NCBI GenBank assembly: GCA_963702165.1
Contig: OY969722.1
Span: 1,116,001-1,180,000, forward strand
Source of the DNA: Terrimesophilobacter sp963702165
GTDB lineage: Bacteria; Actinomycetota; Actinomycetes; Actinomycetales; Microbacteriaceae
Length of the DNA stretch: 64,000 nucleotides
Direction: 5' to 3'
The position numbers and the translations under genes were made by a program. Within the stretch, counting starts at the first letter, position 1. Every line of letters begins with the position of its first letter. Shown here in pieces: positions 27,078 to 35,418 of the stretch. The notes below the pieces were generated by a model. That model did not search any database, had not been told where the DNA came from, and was given only the letters and a program-made list of their open reading frames with translations.

Positions 27078-28264
27078 AGACCCAGCGCCTTGTCGAACGC
27101 GGACTGGTACTTCTGGTTGTCGTCGATGCTGAGCGACATGTAGGTGAACATCTGCTTCATCGACTCGGAGTCAGGGAAGATGAGCTGGTTGTCCGCGAGC
27201 TCAGGGTCGATGTCGGCCATCGCATCCTGTGCACCGGCGACGGGGCAGACCGCGTTGACGTAGGCGGCCACCTGCGCGGCGATCTCGGGCTCGAAGTAGA
27301 AGTCGATGAGCTCGTGCGCACCGTCCGAGTTCGGCGCACCCTCGGGCACCATCATGACGTCTTCCATCAGCACTCCGCCCGATTCGGGGATGAAGAACTT
27401 GATGGCGGGGTTGTCCTTGCTCAGCTGCACCACGTCGCCCGCCCAGGCGAGACAGGCGCCCAGGTTGCCCTGCGCGAGGTCTGACGCGTAGTCGTTGCCG
27501 GTGAAGCGTCGCAGCTGGCCACTGGCGCGGGCCGCTTCGATGTCCTCGATGGCCTGGTTGAAGTCGTCGTCGGTGAAGTTGCCAGGGTCGGCGCCGTTGG
27601 CGAGCATCAGCGTGCCGGTGGTCTCGCGCAGCTCGGTCAGGAGCGACACCTTGCCCTTGAGCGCGGGGTCGTTCAGCAGCTCGTCGACCGATCGGACGTC
27701 CTTGCCCGTGACATCCGTGTTGACCGCGATGCCGACCAGCCAGCCCTGCCACGGCAGGGAGTACTTGCGGGTGGGGTCGAATGCCGGGCTCTCAAACGCC
27801 GGCAGCAGGTTGGTCGCGTTCGGGATCTTCGACTTGTCCAGGGCTGCGGCCCAGTCGAGCGAGATGAACCGGCCGCCCATCCAGTCCGTCGGGCTGACGA
27901 GGCTGGCCGGGATTCCTTGGCCGTTCTGCATGAGCGGCTGCACCTTCGCGAACCACTCGTCGTTGCTGTTGATCTCGGCGAGGTACTCGGTGTGGATCCC
28001 GGTGAGCTCCTTGAACTGCTCCAGGCTCGGGATCGTGCCGTCATCTTCGGTGTCGACCGACAGCGGCCAGTTCGCCCAGATCAGCTGGTCGGCGGCGCCG
28101 TTTCCTGGCCCCGCGACGCTGCCGCCGGGCTTGGTGGTGCAGGCCGCGAGGAGCGACACCCCTCCGGCGATTGCTGCGAACTCGAGCAGCTGTCGGCGGG
28201 ACATGCCCCGCATTGCGGGCAACCGAGTGCCCCCCTGATGTGATGCTGATCGGAAGGTACCCAT
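27074..28264 (-). CDS. potD: Polyamine-type substrate-binding lipoprotein, PotD-like
   Basis: 396 residues. The N-terminus has SRRQLLE followed by a hydrophobic core and lipobox LLAAC, a Tat-type lipoprotein signal, so it is probably exported folded and lipid-anchored. The mature part is a type 2 periplasmic-binding protein (IWANWPLSVD, YSLPWQGWLVGIAVNTDV, GACLAWAGDVVQLS) of the PotD/PotF kind. ATG 28264 is chosen for AAGGGA just upstream; an in-frame ATG at 28297 is possible. It is the first gene of the operon, so its promoter should lie in 28265-28500. Confidence 0.85.
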   Translation of the reverse strand: MGTFRSASHQGGTRLPAMRGMSRRQLLEFAAIAGGVSLLAACTTKPGGSVAGPGNGAADQLIWANWPLSVDTEDDGTIPSLEQFKELTGIHTEYLAEINSNDEWFAKVQPLMQNGQGIPASLVSPTDWMGGRFISLDWAAALDKSKIPNATNLLPAFESPAFDPTRKYSLPWQGWLVGIAVNTDVTGKDVRSVDELLNDPALKGKVSLLTELRETTGTLMLANGADPGNFTDDDFNQAIEDIEAARASGQLRRFTGNDYASDLAQGNLGACLAWAGDVVQLSKDNPAIKFFIPESGGVLMEDVMMVPEGAPNSDGAHELIDFYFEPEIAAQVAAYVNAVCPVAGAQDAMADIDPELADNQLIFPDSESMKQMFTYMSLSIDDNQKYQSAFDKALGL

Positions 28265-28514
28265 GATTCCCTTTTCCACTGCCATAGTGCTGTCGGTCAT
28301 GTCGCGGCAGAGTGGTGGAAATCCTCCAACCCTGCGGCTGGCTCGATTATGGCCTAGCCGTGCGGGGGAAAGAAATCGCGTTCTGATCAAGCCGCCAATG
28401 CACTGCAATCGGTTGTGCATCCGCGCCCATTTTGTTCCTGCGGCGCTCGCTCGCCCGTGCTCCGGGACGCACGGCTCCTCGCGCCGTCGGCACTATGGGG
28501 CTAACCTGACGCGC

Positions 28515-29045
28515 ATGGCCCAGGCAGCCTCCTCCGCAGGCGCGTGGATCGGGACGATCGTGTTCCTGTTCCTCGCCCCGGGCATCGTTGCGGGCCTCAT
28601 CCCGTGGTTGATCACGGGCTGGCGGTGGTACGACTGGGGCGGCGCGGCTTGGCTGGTCGTGCCGATCGCGTGGATCCTGATCGCTGTCGGGGTGGCTTTC
28701 CTCTTGTGGGCCTTCGCGCTGTTCGCCGTGCACCGTGGAACGCCCGCTCCCGTCGCGCCGACCGAGACACTCGTCGTGAGCGGCGTCTACCGCTTCGTCC
28801 GCAATCCGATGTACCTCGCGGTATTAGCGATCATCCTCGGCCAGGCGCTGCTGTTCGGCAGTTGGTGGCTCGTGCTCTACGCCGGGATCACGCTCGCCGC
28901 GGTCGTCTCGTTCGTGAAGGGCTACGAGGAGCCGACTCTTGCCCGCACCTACGGCGAGCAGTATCTCGAGTACCGGCGCAACGTGCCCGGGTGGTGGCCG
29001 CGGCTCACGCCGTGGCGGGGAGCCGGTGGGCCGTTTTCGACCTGA
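28515..29045 (+). CDS. Isoprenylcysteine/phospholipid methyltransferase family membrane protein
   Basis: 176 residues with four to five helices. The C-terminal RFVRNPMYLAVLAIILGQAL and EEPTLARTYGEQYLEYRRNV are the hallmark of the ICMT/PEMT family, which methylates lipids or isoprenoid-linked groups with SAM. TAACCT at 28502-28507 is positioned for transcription to begin at or next to the ATG, so the message may be leaderless. Substrate is unknown. Confidence 0.75.
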   Translation: MAQAASSAGAWIGTIVFLFLAPGIVAGLIPWLITGWRWYDWGGAAWLVVPIAWILIAVGVAFLLWAFALFAVHRGTPAPVAPTETLVVSGVYRFVRNPMYLAVLAIILGQALLFGSWWLVLYAGITLAAVVSFVKGYEEPTLARTYGEQYLEYRRNVPGWWPRLTPWRGAGGPFST

Positions 29046-29159
29046 TCGTGTTGAGCGTCGTGCTGGCCGCGGCCCGACACCGGGCTGCGGACACGGAGTC
29101 GGCTCCGCTTGAGTGAGGCGTCGCTCAGGAAAAACTCTCGAAAGCGGCGTGCAGTCCTG

Positions 29160-29459
29160 TCAAGCACGCCCGCGACGGACGGCTTGGATCTCTCGGACGG
29201 CATCAACGAGAGCGACGATTCGCTCCCGATCCATGGACACACCCCAGGCCGCCTGGAGGTAGCCAGAGAGGTCGGCCACCGCATCCTCCGGAGAGTTCCC
29301 CTGTAGCAGCTGTCCAGCGATTCTCGTGGCGAGTTCGTCGTACTCGTCCGGGACATCGGGCCGACTGTCCCCGACTCCTATCGGGTCGACGTCCCAAATG
29401 GCCTCTCTGGCACGATCGCGCAGCGCTCGAAACTCTTGAGTCGACCGTCGCTTGCTCAC
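29160..29459 (-). CDS. Small acidic protein, DUF1871-like
   Basis: 99 residues. The stretch WDVDPIGVGDSRPDVPDEYD followed by helices (ELATRIAGQLLQGNSPEDAV) resembles DUF1871 proteins, which often serve as immunity proteins. It lies at the end of a minus-strand set beside a lipoprotein and a toxin-like remnant, which would fit an immunity role. This is inference; the match was made by eye. Confidence 0.45.
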   Translation of the reverse strand: MSKRRSTQEFRALRDRAREAIWDVDPIGVGDSRPDVPDEYDELATRIAGQLLQGNSPEDAVADLSGYLQAAWGVSMDRERIVALVDAVREIQAVRRGRA

Positions 29460-29969
29460 CTAGAACATCCCACCTAGGAAGTCCGCGAGCGTCCCTCCGC
29501 CGACGATGACGGCGGCTTCGACACCGCCATCAGGTTGCCTTGGTGTTTCCTTCCGGGCTGAGTCTCGAACGGACACAGGTCGCATTGCGTCGATTCGCTC
29601 GATGTTGGCGGAGCGTCTCTCCTCCCGGAGTTGGCCCGTGGCTCGCGACACAAATAGCTCCGCCCCGGCGGCGAGCTTGACCTCCGTATCCGACAGCGCT
29701 GGGCCACCAGTTGACGCTGATGAGCCACGTTCCAGCGAGATACTTGAGGAGTCCGTCCAAAATGTTGTCCATTTGCCCCACACATTCGGACGCGCCTGCA
29801 TATGAATCCCACCAATGTCAATTCGCTGGCACACCGTTACGACCAGGTGGTTCCCTTCGGCCTGAATGGCGACGGGACCAAATCCCCCCACTCGCTCGCA
29901 GCCGACGAGCGCAACTGCCATTGCGGTCGCCAATGCAATGAGTGCCACTCGCGCTAGTGCCGATTGCAT
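29460..29969 (-). CDS. Hypothetical lipoprotein
   Basis: 169 residues from ATG 29969. The signal peptide is LARVALIALATAMAVALVGC with a lipobox at VALVGC. The mature part begins ERVGGFGPVAIQAEGNHLVV and looks like a small beta-rich extracytoplasmic domain. The second half is less protein-like, so a frameshift there is possible. It touches the start of the next gene (29459). Function is unknown. Confidence 0.5.
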   Translation of the reverse strand: MQSALARVALIALATAMAVALVGCERVGGFGPVAIQAEGNHLVVTVCQRIDIGGIHMQARPNVWGKWTTFWTDSSSISLERGSSASTGGPALSDTEVKLAAGAELFVSRATGQLREERRSANIERIDAMRPVSVRDSARKETPRQPDGGVEAAVIVGGGTLADFLGGMF

Positions 29970-30105
29970 TCTTCGTACGCCGTTCCCTTTGCGCAAGCTG
30001 GCGCTTCCGAAAGCGCTCCGTATCATGATGAATCGCCCCGGCCGGATCGGATCGTTGGGAACGCGAGCCTCTGGTTCCGCGGCAAATCCGCGTGGGGCCC
30101 AGTCT

Positions 30106-30335
30106 TTATCTCCAAGGAGCATCTCGTTCCACAGGGTAGTTCGGCTCTGCGATCGCGCCGAACCATCCTACGAACGGCGCCATGCTCGTAACGCTTAGTC
30201 CGGCACCCGTGTAATCGCCTTCGGCCAGATAGAGCAGGGCATCGCAGCCGTCGAACAACGCACCGAGACAGGGGCCAGACCGGCGGTTCCGAACACGGTA
30301 TGCGCTGCGACGTACGACTGCGCCAGTCAGGGCAA
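30106..30335 (-). pseudogene. Polymorphic-toxin-like remnant (pre-toxin linker)
   Basis: The readable part is GALFDGCDALLYLAEGDYTG followed by AGLSVTSMAPFVGWFG. This looks like the small-residue linker that commonly precedes the toxin tip in actinobacterial polymorphic toxins (pattern D-A-x-x-x-L-x-GD-x-x-x-A-x-x-S-x-x-P-x-x-G). Neither the secretion domain nor a toxin domain is present, and the frame ends 16 residues later. It is most likely a leftover of a toxin gene. The reading is by pattern only. Confidence 0.4.
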
Positions 30336-30343
30336 GCAACGTG

Positions 30344-30937
30344 CTACGGAAGAGTCCGCGCCCAGCTTGCTCCCTCGAGTCGTGCGCGATCTCGCAGTCC
30401 CGACCACCCATCGCCCGAGGGTGCTTCCGCCGAGGCGAGGTCCGCCGCGAGTCCAGCAAGCGCCACCTGCACGATCTCACTGTTGAAGAGTTCCGCTTCC
30501 GCGGCCGCAGAGTTCAGATCGAGGTCTGCCAGTGAGCGCTGAGCAGCGTAGTCAGCGGCCTCATAGACTTGCCGGGCCGCCCACACTGCCTCCTGCGGAT
30601 TATGACGGAGCCAGGTCCGCACGGCATACGCGACGGATGCAGCGGCGTTCTGTCCGTACCCCATCTCAAAGACCCACTCGCCCTCATCGATGGGCACCAT
30701 GGCCTCGACCTCTGCCTGCGCCTGAGACAAGTCACCTGCATCCCGCCCTTGAACCGCCAACCACACCCGATCCAGGACCGCGCGCATGACCACGCTGTCA
30801 CCCTCGCCCGTCACTCGGACATACCGCTCGAAGAGCGGCCACAACCGTTCGGCACATGCCGCGGCGAAGGCAGTTCGGTTGAATCGCTCGAGCCTCACCA
30901 ATCGGGCGCCGATCTCCGACTCGTCGTAACTCACCAT
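30344..30937 (-). CDS. DUF416 family protein
   Basis: 197 residues. The segment VRLERFNRTAFAAACAERLW followed by PLFERYVRVTGEGD is the DUF416 (YjaG-like) N-terminus, and the rest is helical. ATG 30937 is chosen over the longer start because GGGGAGA lies six bases upstream. Function is unknown. The protein lies just upstream of the toxin-like remnant on the same strand. Confidence 0.65.
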   Translation of the reverse strand: MVSYDESEIGARLVRLERFNRTAFAAACAERLWPLFERYVRVTGEGDSVVMRAVLDRVWLAVQGRDAGDLSQAQAEVEAMVPIDEGEWVFEMGYGQNAAASVAYAVRTWLRHNPQEAVWAARQVYEAADYAAQRSLADLDLNSAAAEAELFNSEIVQVALAGLAADLASAEAPSGDGWSGLRDRARLEGASWARTLP

Positions 30938-30967
30938 CGCTTCTCCCCTACCCACGCCACCAAGCAA

Positions 30968-31168
30968 TCGTAGGGCTCAAGATTGTCGCACCCGACGCTT
31001 CAAGGAAGCCCGTGCAGGTGGGACAGAACGGCCTCGAGGCAACGATGCCAGTGGGCCTGAGGCCAGCTGCCCGCGCGCCTTCCACGGCCGTGACCTCCGG
31101 CGTGATGCACTCGCGCAAATAGGGCGGTCAAGCCATCAGACAGGCGAGATCCACCGCAAGAAACCAGA
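30968..31168. other. Intergenic, no gene seen
   Basis: No protein-like reading frame or RNA gene is recognised between the DUF416 gene and the hairpin at 31169. The upstream part must carry the DUF416 promoter. Confidence 0.4.
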
Positions 31169-31196
31169 AACGCTCCTGAGAATCCTCAGGAGCGTT
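31169..31196. terminator. Strong hairpin, likely terminator (module A)
   Basis: AACGCTCCTGAG pairs perfectly with CTCAGGAGCGTT across an AATC loop, a 12-bp stem. The bases after it (31200-31240) partly match the module found at 35095-35172 and 38931-39008 (ACAGTACTTAGAACAGCCC here). Confidence 0.6.
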
Positions 31197-31247
31197 CCCT
31201 TTCAGGGCAGTTCTTTCAACAGTACTTAGAACAGCCCTCTTGTTTTT

Positions 31248-31487
31248 GTGGGCTGTCCTAAGAACTCAAACTCCCCCACGAATAGAGGGCTCGTTTCGAC
31301 GCTCGAATCGTGTTTTCCTCCACCGGCCTGCGGACATTCCTCTTTTTCGAATCCACATGCCTGGTGAACTGACAGTGGTCGTTCGTGGAGGGTCGTCCCG
31401 GACGTGCGCCTTAGGGCACGCGGAGGATCCGTACCGGATCGAGTCGCGCCGCGCGTATTGCCGGTGGCACCGAACCAATGCGCGCTG
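31248..31487 (-). repeat. Diverged copy A of the MacB-permease 3' region
   Basis: About 240 bases align along their length, in the same orientation, with 35174-35418. Shared landmarks are GAATAGAGGGCTCGTTTC, TCGTGTTTTCCTCCACCGG and GGAGGATCCGTACCGGATC. The right end of the match covers the last codons of the permease gene and then stops. I estimate roughly four in five bases identical. Confidence 0.75.
31411..31482 (-). pseudogene. Last ~23 codons of a duplicated MacB-like permease
   Basis: On the minus strand this reads IGSVPPAIRAARLDPVRIL-RVP then TAA, identical in protein sequence to the end of the permease at 35342-36449. Upstream of it the match ends abruptly and unrelated sequence follows. 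It is a truncated duplicate, not a gene. Confidence 0.75.
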
Positions 31488-31526
31488 CGCGTGGATCCGA
31501 CAAACAGCGGCCTTGGGTGTCTGCGC

Positions 31527-32396
31527 TCACGCGCTCTCATCAATGAACGACCTGATGATCGACATCAGGCGCGTTCGTTCCGGGCCGATCCAGAACACGT
31601 GGCTTGGTGAGTCGAGTTCCACAAGTGTCGCGCCGGAGATCGCGTTGGCAAAGTTTTGCGCATGTGCGAACGAGACTCCCCGATCGTACTGCGAGCCCGT
31701 TACAAGAGTGGGGCAGCGCACGTTCGCCATGGCGGCGCGCCGCCGCGAGGCGCCGCCGGGCCGCGCCTGGCGGAGGTCGTTCACAAACCCGGAGTCGGAC
31801 CACATGGATTGGAACAACGCTCGCGCCTCGTCCCTCTCGGCGTCGCTCAGTTGTTCCCACCAGTCCTGGATCGGGAGCTTCGAAAGTCGCGCCATCATGA
31901 GTCGCAACCCTGAGTCCGATTGGACCATTCTGTGCACGAAACGCCAGACCAGGCCCTGCATGAGCGGGGAGAACAGCACCGGGCCACCCATCGCCTCCAC
32001 TCGAGTATCGGGATAACGCAAGCCTGACGGTGCGCAGCTGTGCAGCACCAGCCGCGGCACACCCAGCTCCCGATCTCCGGCAACGTGGACGGCCTGCATG
32101 CCACCGAAGGACACGCCGACTGCTGCAGCGGTCGCGCGGATGTCAAGCTGCCGGCATACCTCACGCACCAGCGGGGCAAACTCTCCGGTGCTCAATGCAC
32201 CAACACTTGTGCCGCCGTACCCGGGGCGCGAGAAGGAAACAACTGCGTGCCCCAGCTCGGTGTACAAACCCCACCCGCAATCACATCGCGCGGAGCAATG
32301 GCCGCCAGGGAAGAACAACACTGGTGGCCGCTCCCCCGGCACCAGCAGAATCTCGACCGCGCCCCTGCTCGTCGGGATGAGCCGTGTCGAAACCAT
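31527..32396 (-). CDS. Alpha/beta hydrolase
   Basis: 289 residues. The oxyanion loop FFPGGHCSARCDCGWG precedes the nucleophile elbow GVSFGGM (Ser), and an acid (TGSQYDRGV) and a late His (SPSHVFW) complete the triad. A helical cap lies between. Start ATG 32396 is preferred for GGGAG eight bases upstream; an in-frame ATG at 32465 would add 23 residues close to the operator. It is divergent from the FAD-monooxygenase operon and shares its regulatory region, so it may be under the same TetR control. Substrate is unknown. Confidence 0.75.
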   Translation of the reverse strand: MVSTRLIPTSRGAVEILLVPGERPPVLFFPGGHCSARCDCGWGLYTELGHAVVSFSRPGYGGTSVGALSTGEFAPLVREVCRQLDIRATAAAVGVSFGGMQAVHVAGDRELGVPRLVLHSCAPSGLRYPDTRVEAMGGPVLFSPLMQGLVWRFVHRMVQSDSGLRLMMARLSKLPIQDWWEQLSDAERDEARALFQSMWSDSGFVNDLRQARPGGASRRRAAMANVRCPTLVTGSQYDRGVSFAHAQNFANAISGATLVELDSPSHVFWIGPERTRLMSIIRSFIDESA

Positions 32397-32469
32397 GACC
32401 CAGTCTCCCAGCACAACCGACCGACCGACCGCCCCTTTCCTCGGGGCGGTTGCAGCATTGCACACAGTG

Positions 32470-32508
32470 TTGACGGCTTTAGACCACCGGTCTAGACTGG
32501 TGGTCTAA
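32470..32508 (+). promoter_or_regulatory. Promoter with overlapping TetR-type operator
   Basis: TTGACG (32470-32475), a 17-base spacer and TAGACT (32493-32498) form a good sigma-70-type promoter for the FAD gene. A 30-bp palindrome lies over the -10: TTAGACCACC at 32479-32488 and GGTGGTCTAA at 32499-32508, with TCTAGA at the centre and one mismatched pair. A repressor bound here would block the promoter; the TetR gene of this operon is the obvious candidate. Confidence 0.75.
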
Positions 32509-32531
32509 TCCGTCGACGGAGAGGATCCGTC

Positions 32532-33715
32532 ATGAAGGTCTTGATTGTGGAGCCGGGATCGCCGGCCCGACTCTGGCGTTCTGGCTGAAGAAGTCCGGTC
32601 ACGAGGTCACGATCGTGGAGCATGCGCCCGAACTGCGCGGCGGCGGGTACCTGATCGATTTCTGGGGTGCCGGCTTCGATGTTGCGGAGCGGATGGGCAT
32701 CGTGCACGAACTGCGCCAGCGCGGCTACGTGTTCTCCGAGGCGAGGGCGATCGACCGGAATGGGCGCAAGATCGCGTCGTTCAACCCCGAAGCGGTGATC
32801 GAGTCGAACAAGCGGTATCTGAGCATCCCGCGCACCGATCTCGCCTCGGTCATCTACGACTCGCTCGGCGGCGAGGTGGAGTTGCTGCTCGGCGACACGG
32901 TGCGCGAGCTCGAGGACGACGGCGAGCGCGTTCGCGTCACCCTCGAGAGCGGGGCCACCCGCGACTTCTCTCTCGTCTTCGGTGCCGACGGCCTGCACTC
33001 GCGGGTACGCAGGCTCGCGTTCGGCCCCGACGAGCAGTTCGAGAAGTATCTCGGCCTGGTGGTCGCCGCGTTCGACGCGGAGCGGTACCCGCAGCGCAAC
33101 GAGCTCGTCGCCATGATGTACGCCGAGATCGGGTTTCAGGCGATCCGCCTCTCGTTCCGCGACGACGCCACCCTGCTCCTGTTCACCGTGCGCCATGGCG
33201 GGGAGGTGCCGGTCGAGCGCGCGGCACAGGAGAGACTGTTGCGCGAGAAGCTGGGCGGCGCGGGCTGGGAGGTGCCCGAGATGCTCGCGGCCATGCCCCA
33301 CGCGAAGCACTTCTACTTCGACACGGCCAGTCAGATCCGGATGCCGTCGTGGTCGACCGGACGCATCGCTCTGGTGGGCGATGCCGGCGCGGGCCCGTCC
33401 TTCCTGGCCGGGCAGGGGTCGGCTCTGGCCATGGTGGAGGCGTACACGCTGGCCGCGGAACTCGCGCGAACCAGCGACCACCGCGAGGCGTTCGCCCGCT
33501 ACGAAGAGCGGCTGGCCCCGCTGGTACGCTCCAAGCAAGATGCCGCCCAGGGACTGGGTCTGGCCTTCGCCCCGAAGAACAAGTTCCAGCTTGGCGTCAG
33601 GAACACGGTGTTGAAGATGATGGGGCTCCCCAAGGTTCCCGACATCGCGCTGGGTAGGAGCTTCCACGACCGCGTCGAACTTCCGTCGTTCCCGAAACTG
33701 AACTCGACGCGCTGA
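32532..33715 (+). CDS. FAD-dependent monooxygenase, frameshifted near 32549
   Basis: The N-terminus MKVLIV at ATG 32532 is followed by a loss of frame. Adding one G in the run at 32549-32550 restores the dinucleotide-binding GAGIAGPTLAFWLKKSG and joins the main frame. That frame shows GADGLHSRVRR and the GD motif VGDAGAGPSFLAGQGSAL of class A flavin monooxygenases (PHBH/TetX-like). The corrected length is about 394 residues. Similar enzymes hydroxylate antibiotics or aromatic compounds, but the substrate is not shown. It is the first gene of an operon with the TetR regulator. Confidence 0.8.
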
Positions 33716-34334
33716 ATGGTCCGACCCCGATTCGCGAAACTGCCCGCGGCCCAGCAACAGGCGATCGTCGAGGCGGCACTCGATGAGTTCGCGGTCTCAC
33801 GGCTTTCACGACGCCTCGCTGAATCGGGTCATCGTGGCCGCCGGAATCTCCAAGGGGTCGATGTACTACTACTTCGACGGCAAAGAAGATCTCTACGCCT
33901 ACGTCGCACAGGTCGGGCTGGGCGGACTCGTCGAGCAGGTCGGTCCACTGCCCGACCTCGGCGCGGGAGACGCCGATGCCTTCTGGTCCGTTCTGGGCGA
34001 CTACTACCTCCGACTGGTGCGAGCGCTCGTCGCGTCACCGCAGTTGGGGGCAATGCTGCGCGGCTGGGCCGCCGCGGCGAAAAGCCCCGCGTCGAAGAAG
34101 GCGCAGGATGAGCTGGAGCAGTCATCCCTCCCGTGGATCGCGCAGGCGCTCACCACCGGGCAACGGGTGGGAGCGGTACGAGACGATATGCCGCCCACCC
34201 TGCTGATCGCGGTCGCGATGGGCATGGGCGAGGCGATGGATGTCTGGCTCATGTCGCAAAAGGTCGAGGACGACGCCCTGCCCGGATTGATCGGCTCGGT
34301 GATGAGCATGATCAGAGGAGCAGTTGGTCCCTGA
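33716..34334 (+). CDS. TetR-family repressor, frameshifted near 33793
   Basis: ATG 33716 follows the monooxygenase stop with no gap. The first frame (LPAAQQQAIVEAALDEFA) is broken by one extra G at about 33793. The second frame carries the rest of the HTH (ASLNRVIVAAGISKGSMYYY, then FDGKEDLYAYV) and a helical ligand-binding domain ending at 34334. The corrected protein is about 205 residues. It very probably binds the palindrome at 32479-32508 and represses the operon and perhaps the divergent hydrolase. Confidence 0.8.
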
Positions 34335-34470
34335 CTGGATAGCCGTCCCTGACCGCGCCGCCGTGAGCCCGGGGCCGCTCAGCCCGGCGGGTCGCCGGGG
34401 CGGCCCAACCGAGCCTTTTGGCACCCCTCTATTGTGAAAACGGATAACGGTCTTCACCAGTGCCGGACGG

Positions 34471-34640
34471 TTAGCGTGCCTGCCCGGCCAGCTGCGCGAT
34501 CCGCCCCCACAGCAGATGCCGGCGCAGCAGCCCCGGTCGCTTCCGAGCGCTCGGCTCATCCCGGGACGCATCGGCCGCCGCGCGCACGAGGGCGGGGTCC
34601 TGCCCCAGCGCATCGGCCATCCACACGAACGCCGCCGGGC
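34471..34640 (-). pseudogene. C-terminal remnant of a helical protein
   Basis: One minus-strand frame reads FVWMADALGQDPALVRAAAD and then LLRRHLLWGRIAQLAGQAR before TAA at 34471. It is well formed and protein-like but has an in-frame stop just upstream and no start. Family not recognised. It is probably what is left of a gene disrupted when this region was rearranged. Confidence 0.4.
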
Positions 34641-35094
34641 ACTACAGCCGGTTGTAGGCAGCACTCGCTCTCGTGTTGGGCCCGGTACGGCTGAACGACC
34701 CGAAGCCGTGTCTCTACGGATCTTCCTCTTTTCAGCGCCGCTGCGTTCGGTATCGAGTACGGAACGATCCGACGAGGCGACATACTCTTTGGCTCCGCAC
34801 CGGCGTTGCCTTGTCGCGTTAGCCCCCGTTCCTGCCTTTCCGGAGTGGCAGATGCCGGCGCCGTGAACATGTACACGAAGACCCTGCCCGGCGACCCTCT
34901 CCTCGAACGCTGGGCAAAGGGCGAACTACGTAGTCCACTTCGGACATAGACGCCCTGTCCACCCGTCACATCTGCATCACCCACCCGCATACAGAACAAT
35001 TCGACGCGCCCGGAAACGGGCGCGTTTCGCTGTTTAAGGCCCGAAGCCTCAGGAATTGGCGAAATAGGAAGCCGTCGCGGCGACTGGCCCCTCC
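34641..35094. other. Intergenic, no gene seen
   Basis: About 450 bases with no protein-like frame and somewhat lower GC than the neighbours. It contains no recognisable tRNA or promoter and ends at the repeated hairpin module. Confidence 0.4.
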
Positions 35095-35172
35095 GAAAAC
35101 GACGAAATCCCTTCCGAACGTCTTCGGAAGGGATTCTGCCGCGAGTTTTTACGACAGTTTTTAGTACTGCCC
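35095..35172 (-). repeat. tRNA-Pro terminator module, copy B
   Basis: A 13-bp perfect stem (AATCCCTTCCGAA / TTCGGAAGGGATT, 35106-35135, loop CGTC) is followed by GCGAGTTTTTACGACAGTTT. The whole 78 bases is nearly identical, in the same orientation, to 38931-39008 downstream of tRNA-Pro. Read on the minus strand the hairpin is followed by TCGTCGTTTTC, so it would terminate minus-strand transcripts such as the MacB operon. Confidence 0.8.
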
Positions 35173-35173
35173 C

Positions 35174-35418
35174 GTGGGCCGTCCCAAGTACTCGAACTCC
35201 CCTGCGAATAGAGGGCTCGTTTCAACACTCGTATCGTGTTTTCCTCCACCGGCCCGCAGAATTTCCTCTTTTCGAACCCGCGCGCACCAGCCTGGTGAGT
35301 TGGACAGCGGTCGTTCGTAGAGAGTCGCCCGGACGTGCGCCTTAGGGGACGCGGAGGATCCGTACCGGATCAAGCCGTGCCGCGCGTATCGCGGGCGGCA
35401 CCGAACCAATCAGCGCCG
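35174..35418 (-). repeat. Copy B of the MacB-permease 3' region
   Basis: This is the 3' end and downstream sequence of the permease gene at 35342-36449. It matches 31248-31487 along its length. It directly follows the terminator module copy B. Confidence 0.75.

Noticed and set aside
26163..27143. A 326-codon open frame on the plus strand across potA
   Set aside because: It is the antisense shadow of a well-supported ATPase gene; high GC keeps such frames open.
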